Of a stretch of DNA of 16,519 nt, positions 8,563-14,114 are shown piece by piece. Below the pieces are notes generated by a model. That model was given only the letters and a program-made list of their open reading frames with translations, made no database searches and had not been told where the DNA came from. The position numbers were made by a program, and so were the translations under genes. The DNA is from VYDC01 sp034420495 (lineage in GTDB: Bacteria > Chloroflexota > Dehalococcoidia > UBA2979), in assembly GCA_034420495.1 (NCBI GenBank), contig DAOULG010000086.1:1-16519 (forward strand). The letters run 5' to 3'. Every line of letters starts with the position of its first letter. Position 1 is the stretch's first letter.

Positions 8563-9875
8563 CGCGCACCCCCGTCCCCGTAGATCGGCAGCACGCTTCC
8601 CACCTCCGGCACGTCGCCCTCGCCGGCAGCGATCTCCCCCAGCGCCGCGTCGAGACGCCCGGTCACCGCCGGATGCGTGGTGATCACGATCTCGGCGGTG
8701 CGGGCCCGGGAATCCGCCTCCACCTGTATCACGGAGGCGAGGCTGATATCGTGCCGCCCGAGGATGCCGGCGATGCCGGCGAGGACGCCCGCGCGATCGG
8801 CGACGGTGAGCCGGAGGTAGTGCCGGGTGACGATCTGCGCCCGCGGGCGCACGCGCGCGCGGGCATAGGGTGCCGCCACCGGGGGAACCCGCCCGGTAGC
8901 GACGTCGCGGGCCGCGTCGAGGACGTCGGCGAGCACCGCGCTCGCGGTCGGGCGCGCTCCGGCGCCGGCGCCCTCGAAGAGGACGCGGCCGACGAGGTCG
9001 CCCTCGACCTGGACGGCGTTGCGGACCCCGTCGACCGACGCGAGCGGCTCGCCGCTCGCGATCAGCGTGGGCGCGACGGTCGCGATCAGCTCGTCCCCCT
9101 GCGGGCCGCGCACGACGGAGCCCTGGGCCAGGAGCTTGATCGCGTAGCCGAGCTCCTGCGCGTATGCGAAGTCGCGCGCGGCGAGCCCGCGGATCCCCTG
9201 GCGGGAGACCGCATCCGGCGAGACGACGACATGGAAGGCGAGCCCGCAGAGGATGGCGAGCTTGTAGGCGGCGTCACCTCCGTCGACGTCGGCGGCCGGG
9301 TCCGCCTCGGCGTAGCCCAGCCGCTGGGCCTCGGCGAGGACATCGTCGTACTCGGCGGCGCGCTGCGCCATCGCGGTGAGCATGAAGTTCGTGGTGCCGT
9401 TGATGATCGCGGTCACGTCGGTGATCTCGTTGGCGAGCAGATCGCGCGAGAGCGGGCTGATGATCGGGATGCCCCCGCCGACGGCCGCCTCATAGAGCAG
9501 CCGCACGCCGTGCTCCGCCGCGAGGGCGAGCAGCGCGGGGCCGTGCTTCGCCATCACCTCCTTGTTCGCGGTGACGACGTGGCGGCCGGAGCGAAGAGCG
9601 CTCTCGATGTGCTGGCGCGCCGGCTCCTCGCCGCCCATCAGCTCGACGACGAGGTGCGTGCCCCCGTCGGCGAGGATCGAGCCGACGTCGGAGGTCAGGC
9701 GGTCGGAGGGCACACCGTCGCGCGGCCGCCCCGCATCGCGCACCAGGACCCCGCGCAGCGCCAGCGGGCGCCCGACGCGCGAGGAGTAGCGCTCCGTCCC
9801 CTCCTCGAGCGCGCGCGCCACACCGGACCCGACCGTGCCGGCGCCCAGGAGCGCGATCCCGATCGCGGCATCCAT
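8559..9875 (-). CDS. hom: Homoserine dehydrogenase with C-terminal ACT domain
   Basis: NAD(P)-dependent homoserine dehydrogenase, 438 residues, reducing aspartate semialdehyde to homoserine, the branch point to threonine and methionine. The Rossmann motif GAGTVG is at 11-16. The catalytic region includes NKEVMAKHG (104-112), YEAAVGGGIPII and GYAEADPAADVDGGDAAYK, with K105 and K205 as the expected lysines. A C-terminal ACT domain (about 351-425, RHYLRLTVADRAGVLAGIAG) suggests feedback control by threonine, as in other monofunctional enzymes of this length. It is not fused to aspartokinase. The ATG overlaps the foldase stop by one base (TGATG), and the TGA overlaps the next GTG, so it lies within a coupled operon. 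The long open frame upstream of this ATG is antisense or out of frame with real genes. Confidence 0.96.
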   Translation of the reverse strand: MDAAIGIALLGAGTVGSGVARALEEGTERYSSRVGRPLALRGVLVRDAGRPRDGVPSDRLTSDVGSILADGGTHLVVELMGGEEPARQHIESALRSGRHVVTANKEVMAKHGPALLALAAEHGVRLLYEAAVGGGIPIISPLSRDLLANEITDVTAIINGTTNFMLTAMAQRAAEYDDVLAEAQRLGYAEADPAADVDGGDAAYKLAILCGLAFHVVVSPDAVSRQGIRGLAARDFAYAQELGYAIKLLAQGSVVRGPQGDELIATVAPTLIASGEPLASVDGVRNAVQVEGDLVGRVLFEGAGAGARPTASAVLADVLDAARDVATGRVPPVAAPYARARVRPRAQIVTRHYLRLTVADRAGVLAGIAGILGRHDISLASVIQVEADSRARTAEIVITTHPAVTGRLDAALGEIAAGEGDVPEVGSVLPIYGDGGAR

Positions 9876-10870
9876 CAGGGCCCCCCGGCGGCGTCGGCGA
9901 GACGGCTCACGAATCGCTCCGTGACCCACGTAGCCTCGCCGGGCGAGAGATCGATGTCGACGCCCACCAGCTCGCGCTCCGCGGCGAGCCACCCGGCGAG
10001 GCGCTCCTCGACGAGCTCGGCGATCTGCCCGGGATCCAGGCCGCGGCGTTCGTCCCGCTCCTCCAGAAGGTAGAGCTCGACGAAGGGCCCGACGGCGAGC
10101 GGCTCCGTGATCGCGCCGGGAGCGAGGGCCGCGAGGGCCTCCGCGACGGAGGCGTCGACGCCGTCGCGGAGCATCCAGCCGAGATCGCCGCCCGGAAGCG
10201 AGCGCGCCTCGACGGAGGCCTCGTCCGCGAGGGCCGCGAAGGGCTCGCCCGCGAGCGCGCGCTCGCGCAGCTCGGCGGCGTGCGCCTCGTCGGCGACGCG
10301 GATCCGCCGGAGGCGCAGCTGCGGCACGGCCTCGGGCAGCTCGTGCTCGAAGCGCGCGCGCAGCGCGGCCGCCTGGATGCGCGCGTCGACGAGCGCCTCG
10401 AAGGCGTGCACCGATTCCGCGCTCCACAGCAGGTCCGCCAGCGCCTCGGCGAGCACCGCCGCATCCGCCTGCTCGGGGAGGCCCAGCAGCGCACGCATCT
10501 CGGACGCTCGCTGCTCATCGGTGGGAGCGCCGAACGCGGCGGCGCCGCCGCTGCGGAGCGCCGCCTCGTCGGCGAGGCGCTCGAGGGCGAAGGCGGCGAA
10601 CTCGTCGATCGGCGGCGCATCGACCGTCGGCTCCAGGATGGAGATCAGGACGGCGCGATCGACGAGCGTCGACGCGGAGACGGTCTCGCCCCCGATCGTG
10701 GCGACGCGGGCGCGGGGCGGGAGGTACTGGGTCGTCACTAGACCGGCGATCACGACCAGCAGCGCCACGAGCAGGACGCCCGCGGCCCCGAGCACGATCC
10801 GGCGCTCGCGACGCGCGTCGCGCTCGCGCTGCTCGCGCGCACTGATCCGGACCGCGCGGCTACCGGCCAC
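9875..10870 (-). CDS. Membrane-anchored SurA/PrsA-like (parvulin-family) foldase
   Basis: 331 residues. A charged N-terminus (1-24) is followed by one hydrophobic segment (about 25-46) and then an extracytoplasmic part, so it is probably a signal-anchored foldase. A SurA-N-like helical region follows, starting with VATIGGETVSASTL (56-69). A PpiC rotamase-like domain spans about 182-272 and keeps the GGDLGW motif (228-232). The two histidines usual in active parvulins are absent by inspection: the first strand reads LRLRRIRV and the last FVELYLLEE. It may therefore act as a chaperone without isomerase activity. It starts with GTG 61 bases after rpsR, and its stop overlaps hom by one base. The link to threonine genes is positional only. 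PrsA, SurA or trigger-factor-related naming would be over-precise. Confidence 0.85.
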   Translation of the reverse strand: MAGSRAVRISAREQRERDARRERRIVLGAAGVLLVALLVVIAGLVTTQYLPPRARVATIGGETVSASTLVDRAVLISILEPTVDAPPIDEFAAFALERLADEAALRSGGAAAFGAPTDEQRASEMRALLGLPEQADAAVLAEALADLLWSAESVHAFEALVDARIQAAALRARFEHELPEAVPQLRLRRIRVADEAHAAELRERALAGEPFAALADEASVEARSLPGGDLGWMLRDGVDASVAEALAALAPGAITEPLAVGPFVELYLLEERDERRGLDPGQIAELVEERLAGWLAAERELVGVDIDLSPGEATWVTERFVSRLADAAGGP

Positions 10871-10931
10871 CGGCTCGCGCCCCCTGTCCCACGCCGACCG
10901 AGCGAGTCGCCACCCGCCAGGGATCGGGGGG

Positions 10932-11267
10932 CTAGCGCCGGACCGGGTTCACGCCCGAGATGCGCACGTGCTCCGCCGTATAGGGGAGCAGCGCGAGGAA
11001 GCGGGCCCGCTTGATCGCCCGGGCGACGACGCGCTGGTGCTTCGCGCAGGCACCGCCCTTGCGCCGGGCGTCCATCTTCGCGCGCTCGGTGAGGTAGCGG
11101 GCGAGCATCGCCGTGTCCTTGTAGTCGACCTGTCGGGCGTCCTCGCCGCAGAACTCGCACCCCCGCCGGCGGGGCCGACGCCCGCCCCCGCGACCTCCCC
11201 GGCCCCCGCGGTCGGGGCGCTCCGATCGCTCGGAGCGGACCGCCGACCTCTCTCTCTCGTTCGTCAC
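10932..11267 (-). CDS. rpsR: 30S ribosomal protein S18
   Basis: S18, 111 residues, longer than the usual 75-90 because of a basic Arg/Gly-rich N-terminal extension (1-36). S18 binds S6 on the 30S platform. The core is recognisable by DYKDTAMLARYLTERAK and VVARAIKRARFLALLPYT. Cys37, Cys40, Cys74 and His77 (CEFC and CAKH) form a probable zinc site, the C+ type of S18. The GTG start is preceded by AGGGAG (about 11274-11279). It follows ssb by 75 bases, which contain an inverted repeat (11288-11307). The usual neighbour rplI does not follow; the foldase does. The stop is TAG. Confidence 0.96.
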   Translation of the reverse strand: MTNERERSAVRSERSERPDRGGRGGRGGGRRPRRRGCEFCGEDARQVDYKDTAMLARYLTERAKMDARRKGGACAKHQRVVARAIKRARFLALLPYTAEHVRISGVNPVRR

Positions 11268-11287
11268 CGCCGCTCCCTACTCTCGAC

Positions 11288-11307
11288 GCGGTCCGACGCC
11301 GGACCGC
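11288..11307 (-). repeat. Inverted repeat between ssb and rpsR
   Basis: GCGGTCC (11288-11294) and GGACCGC (11301-11307) form a perfect 7-bp stem with a 6-base loop, ending about 20 bases before the rpsR start. It has no U-tract. It could be an internal processing or regulatory hairpin in the rpsF-ssb-rpsR transcript. Confidence 0.5.
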
Positions 11308-11342
11308 CTCGTCGTCACCTACGCGGCGACCGCCGCCGTCCC

Positions 11343-11759
11343 CTAGAAGGGCAGATCGTCCGGGTCGACGTCACCGTCCGCATCGCGGCCGACCGGGACG
11401 CCCCCGAGGGGCTCCTGGGCACCACCGCCGCCGTCGCGGCCGCCGAGGAACTTCACGGTCTCCGCGACCAGCTCCGTCCGGTAGCGCGTCTGACCGTCCT
11501 GACCCTCCCAGGAGCGGGTCCGCATCCGACCCTCGACGAAGACCTAGCGGCCCTTCGAGAGGTACTGGCTGCAGGTCTCCGCGAGCCGGGCCCAGGTCAC
11601 GACGGAGAACCACTCCGTCTCCTCGCGCCTCTCCCCGTCGGGGCCGGAGTACTGCCGGTGCGTGGCGACGCGGAAGGTGGTGACGGCCGTCCCGTTCGCC
11701 GTGTAGCGCATCTCCGGGTCGACGCCGAGGTTTCCGATAATCATGCACTTGTTCAGCAT
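11343..11759 (-). pseudogene. ssb: Single-stranded DNA-binding protein, interrupted by an in-frame TAG
   Basis: The reading frame encodes a normal-sized bacterial SSB, 138 codons before the terminal TAG. It starts MLNKCMIIGNLGVDPEMRYT (ATG at 11759, with a strong AGGAGAT ribosome binding site) and ends DPDDLPF, the intact acidic tail that recruits SSB partners. Codon 72 is TAG (11544-11546), in QYLSKGR-stop-VFVEGR. Related SSBs usually have a residue such as Gln there, and a single base change at 11546 would give CAG. As written the product stops after 71 residues and lacks the end of the OB fold and the tail. TAG is the normal stop of many neighbours, so reassignment is unlikely. A sequencing error, a recent mutation or readthrough are the options. 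An ATG at 11525 with GAGGG upstream could restart the remaining 60 codons. Confidence 0.9.
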
Positions 11760-11764
11760 CGGTG

Positions 11765-11771
11765 ATCTCCT
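11765..11771 (-). promoter_or_regulatory. ssb ribosome binding site
   Basis: The minus strand reads AGGAGAT five bases before the ssb ATG, one of the strongest Shine-Dalgarno matches in the window. It argues that the frame interrupted by TAG is, or recently was, actively translated. Confidence 0.6.
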
Positions 11772-11821
11772 GCGGGGAGCTCCCCCCCGCCAACGCCGCA
11801 GCGGGCGTCCTCGCGCATCAT

Positions 11822-12508
11822 CTACTCGACGCCGGCCGGCTCTCGCTCCGCCCCGGGCTCAGATCCCGCCGGGGATCCGGCCTCGGCGTCGGAGGGAGCC
11901 TCGGGGTCGGCGCCGTCCGGCTCCGCGTCACCCGCGGGGAGGGTCGCCTCCGGCGTGACCGCGTCCTCCGCCGGGGCGTCGGGGGAAGCCGGGTCCCCAT
12001 CCCCCCGCGCCGCGCCGTCCATGACAGGCGGGATCCCCTCCTCCGCCGGGGCGTCCGAGAGGGCCGCGGGGCCGGCGTCGCCGGGCGCACCGTCATCCGG
12101 AGCGGTCGGAGGCTCCGCCTCCGCGCCGGTCTCCGCCGGCGGGGAGGGCTGCGACCGGGCGGCGGGGCCCGGCCGGCCGGCCGCCATGACCCGCGCCGAC
12201 TGCGGCTCCGGCTTCCCCCCCTCCACGATGCCGCGAACCATCAGGTGCCGGAGCACGTTCTCGGAGAGGGCGAGCTCCGACTCGATGCGGCGCGTCGCCT
12301 GGGGCTCGAGGCGGAAGGTGCTGTAGACGTAGGTGCCCTCGAACTGGTGCTTGATGGGGTAGGCGAGGCGCCTGCGGCCCCACACGTCGGTGGAGAGCAG
12401 CTCGCCGCCGCCGTCGCGGATGAGCCCGTCGACCCACGCCGTGGCCCGCTCCGCCTCCTCCGAGGAGAGGCGCGGACTCACGATGTACACCATCTCGTAG
12501 TCGTTCAC
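11822..12508 (-). CDS. rpsF: 30S ribosomal protein S6 with long acidic C-terminal extension
   Basis: S6, 228 residues; the family is normally about 95-135. Residues 1-97 are a normal S6 fold (MNDYEMVYIVSPRLSSEEAE at the start, RRRLAYPIKHQFEGTYVY in the middle, and the VLRHLMVRG helix). S6 pairs with S18 on the 30S platform. Residues about 98-228 are a low-complexity tail rich in Ala, Pro, Glu, Asp and Gly, probably disordered. It contains two DAPAE(E/D) blocks encoded by an exact 17-base direct repeat (11964-11980 and 12039-12055). The GTG start follows an AGGGAG ribosome binding site. The promoter at 12642-12671 and a leader hairpin at 12576-12607 precede it. ssb follows after 62 bases. The tail stays in frame to its TAG, with no sign of frameshift. 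Confidence 0.94.
   Translation of the reverse strand: MNDYEMVYIVSPRLSSEEAERATAWVDGLIRDGGGELLSTDVWGRRRLAYPIKHQFEGTYVYSTFRLEPQATRRIESELALSENVLRHLMVRGIVEGGKPEPQSARVMAAGRPGPAARSQPSPPAETGAEAEPPTAPDDGAPGDAGPAALSDAPAEEGIPPVMDGAARGDGDPASPDAPAEDAVTPEATLPAGDAEPDGADPEAPSDAEAGSPAGSEPGAEREPAGVE
11964..12055 (-). repeat. 17-base direct repeat inside the rpsF tail
   Basis: TCCTCCGCCGGGGCGTC occurs exactly at 11964-11980 and 12039-12055. On the coding strand each copy encodes a DAPAE-type block of the S6 extension, indicating that the tail grew partly by duplication. Confidence 0.7.
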
Positions 12509-12575
12509 CGGGACTCCCTACACGCGGCACGGGGCACAGCAGGCGCGCCCCCCGGCGCACCCGCCCAACACAACG

Positions 12576-12607
12576 CTGCCCGGCGCCGCATCGCAGCAAC
12601 CGGGCAG
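12576..12607 (-). promoter_or_regulatory. Hairpin in the rpsF leader, candidate S6:S18 autoregulatory element
   Basis: CTGCCCGG (12576-12583) and CCGGGCAG (12600-12607) pair perfectly over 8 bp around a 16-base apical region, inside the roughly 125-base leader between the rpsF promoter and start. In many bacteria the S6:S18 complex binds a leader hairpin of rpsF that mimics 16S rRNA and has a conserved CCG. The position fits and CCG is present, but I cannot confirm the motif by eye. Confidence 0.4.
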
Positions 12608-12641
12608 GCGCACGGAACGAGAGACGCCCGCCGCGACAGCC

Positions 12642-12671
12642 AGTCTAGGACCGGCATTTCCCCCCGGTCAA
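12642..12671 (-). promoter_or_regulatory. Sigma-70-type promoter for rpsF-ssb-rpsR
   Basis: The minus strand has -35 TTGACC (12666-12671), an 18-base spacer and -10 TAGACT (12642-12647; 4 of 6). It resembles the str promoter (TTGACA-17-TAGCAT) in this window and points into rpsF. Confidence 0.65.
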
Positions 12672-12688
12672 CGGCGACCGGCCCCCGT

Positions 12689-12721
12689 CCCGGCGCTCCG
12701 ATGCGGCGGAGCGGCGCCGGG
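12689..12721 (-). terminator. Strong hairpin after the acyl-CoA dehydrogenase gene
   Basis: CCCGGCGC (12689-12696) pairs with GCGCCGGG (12714-12721) over 8 bp, with 4 further inner pairs (TCCG/CGGA) beyond a 3-base bulge. It lies 30 bases after the dehydrogenase stop and just before the rpsF promoter, where a terminator is expected. No U-tract follows, so intrinsic termination is uncertain. Confidence 0.4.
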
Positions 12722-12750
12722 AGCCGGTGATGTCGCGGCCCGCGCGCCGA

Positions 12751-13977
12751 CTACCCGCGCGGGAGGCCGAGGCCCCTGGTGGCAATCACGTTGCGCTGGA
12801 TCTCGGAGCTGCCGGCGGCGATCGTGCCGGGCACCGAACGCACGTAGCTGCGGGTAAACGAGGCCTCCATCGGCACGAGCGCGTCCTCGTGATCCCAGAG
12901 GGTGGCGTAGAGCCCGAACGCCTTCATCCCGGTGCGGGCCATGCGCTGCGCGGCCTCCGAGCCGAACATCTTCGCCACCGACGCCTCGTAGTTCGGCACC
13001 TGGTTCGCCGCCTGGATGGTGATGATGCGGAGCGAGAAGTTCATCATCACGCCGGCCTCGACGAAGCGCTCGGCGATCTCCTGGCGGAGGGCGTCGTACC
13101 GGCCGACGCGCGAGCGCCCCGCCACCGGACCGTGAATGTCATCGATGAGGCGCTGGATCTGGCGCTCCATCATGATCGCCCCGGTCACGTTCGAGCGCTC
13201 GTTGTCGAGCAGGGTCATCGCGACGTACCAGCCGCGGTTCTCCTCGCCCACCATCTGGTCGACCGGAACGCGGACGTCCTCGTAGAAGGTCTCGTTCACC
13301 TCGTGGCCCCAGGCCATGTCGATGATCGGACGGACCGAGACGCCGGGCGAGCGGATGTCGAGCAGGAGGAACGAGATGCCCCGGTGCTTCGGAGCCTGCG
13401 GGTCGGTGCGGGTGAGCAGGAGCACCCAGTCGGCGTAGTGGGCGTGGCTGGTCCAGATCTTCTGGCCGTTCACGACGTACTCGTCGCCGTCGCGCACCGC
13501 CCGCGTCTGCAGCGAGGCGAGGTCGGAGCCGGCGGCCGGCTCCGAGAAGCCCTGCGACCAGACGACCTCTCCCTTCAGGATCGGCGGGAGGAAGCGCTCC
13601 TTCTGCTCATCCGTACCGTGGACGATGAGCGCCGGCCCGAGCATGCCGATCCCGACGTTGGAGCCCGGCGCCGGGACGTTCGCCGTCGCCAGCTCCGCGT
13701 TGTAGATGTACTGCTCCATCGGCGTGAAGCCGCCGCCGCCGTACTCCTTCGGCCAGTGCGGGGCGAGCCAGCCCTTGGCGGAGATCGCCTCGAACCACTC
13801 CTGCGCGGCCTGCTCGCGCTCCGGCTCCCCCGAGGCGCGGTCCTGCGCCCACGGATAGCCCATCTCCCGGTGATTGCGCTGCGCCATCTCGCGGTAGCGA
13901 ACCGGCACCTTCTCCTCGATCAGCGTCCGCACCTCGCTGCGGAACACCGCCTGCTCCTGTGTGTCGTCCCAGTCCAT
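12751..13977 (-). CDS. Acyl-CoA dehydrogenase family protein
   Basis: FAD-dependent acyl-CoA dehydrogenase, 408 residues, a full-length family member oxidising an acyl-CoA thioester at C2-C3 and passing electrons to ETF. Visible are the N-terminal helical domain with GWLAPHWPKEYGGGGFTPME (69-88), the FAD/substrate signature WSQGFSEPAAGSDLASLQTR (140-159), NGQKIWTS, and the C-terminal GTIAAGSSEIQRNVIATRGL (384-403). The Glu used as base in medium- and short-chain enzymes (Y-E-G-T) is Ala388 here. Glu260 in LLDNERS corresponds by my alignment to the helix-G catalytic Glu of isovaleryl-CoA and long-chain enzymes. The substrate is not predictable; branched, aromatic or sterol-side-chain acyl-CoAs are possible. 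ATG with a GGAGG ribosome binding site. It appears monocistronic. Confidence 0.93.
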   Translation of the reverse strand: MDWDDTQEQAVFRSEVRTLIEEKVPVRYREMAQRNHREMGYPWAQDRASGEPEREQAAQEWFEAISAKGWLAPHWPKEYGGGGFTPMEQYIYNAELATANVPAPGSNVGIGMLGPALIVHGTDEQKERFLPPILKGEVVWSQGFSEPAAGSDLASLQTRAVRDGDEYVVNGQKIWTSHAHYADWVLLLTRTDPQAPKHRGISFLLLDIRSPGVSVRPIIDMAWGHEVNETFYEDVRVPVDQMVGEENRGWYVAMTLLDNERSNVTGAIMMERQIQRLIDDIHGPVAGRSRVGRYDALRQEIAERFVEAGVMMNFSLRIITIQAANQVPNYEASVAKMFGSEAAQRMARTGMKAFGLYATLWDHEDALVPMEASFTRSYVRSVPGTIAAGSSEIQRNVIATRGLGLPRG

Positions 13978-13981
13978 GCGA

Positions 13982-13988
13982 ATCCTCC
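13982..13988 (-). promoter_or_regulatory. Acyl-CoA dehydrogenase ribosome binding site
   Basis: The minus strand reads GGAGGAT about 5 bases before the ATG at 13977. It fixes the start. Confidence 0.6.
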
Positions 13989-14031
13989 GGTGGGTGAGCG
14001 CGCGCGCCGTTCCGGGCGCCGACTCCTGCGG

Positions 14032-14046
14032 TCCCCGACTCGGGGA
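14032..14046. promoter_or_regulatory. 15-base perfect palindrome upstream of the acyl-CoA dehydrogenase
   Basis: TCCCCGA-C-TCGGGGA is a perfect inverted repeat with 7-base arms, centred 62 bases before the dehydrogenase start and about 10 bases after a possible -10 box (14055-14060). The position near the transcription start would suit a repressor such as a TetR-family acyl-CoA regulator. No regulator gene is in the window. Confidence 0.4.
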
Positions 14047-14054
14047 GGTGCCCC

Positions 14055-14084
14055 ATCATGCCGCGCCGCCCGGCCGCGCCGCAA
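14055..14084 (-). promoter_or_regulatory. Possible promoter of the acyl-CoA dehydrogenase
   Basis: The minus strand has -35 TTGCGG (14079-14084; 3 of 6), an 18-base spacer and -10 CATGAT (14055-14060; 4 of 6). The match is weak, but it lies in the only gap upstream of the gene and is followed by a palindrome. Confidence 0.3.
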
Positions 14085-14114
14085 ACGCACGCGGCAGGCC
14101 TGCGGTCGACACCC

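Noticed and set aside
8673..10073. Long plus-strand open frame opposite hom
   Set aside because: It is antisense to a clearly conserved homoserine dehydrogenase and has a biased His/Arg/Asp/Ala composition with no recognisable domain.
11343..11759. TAG reassigned to an amino acid in this genome
   Set aside because: At least nine other genes in the window end at TAG at the expected C-terminus, so TAG is an ordinary stop here.
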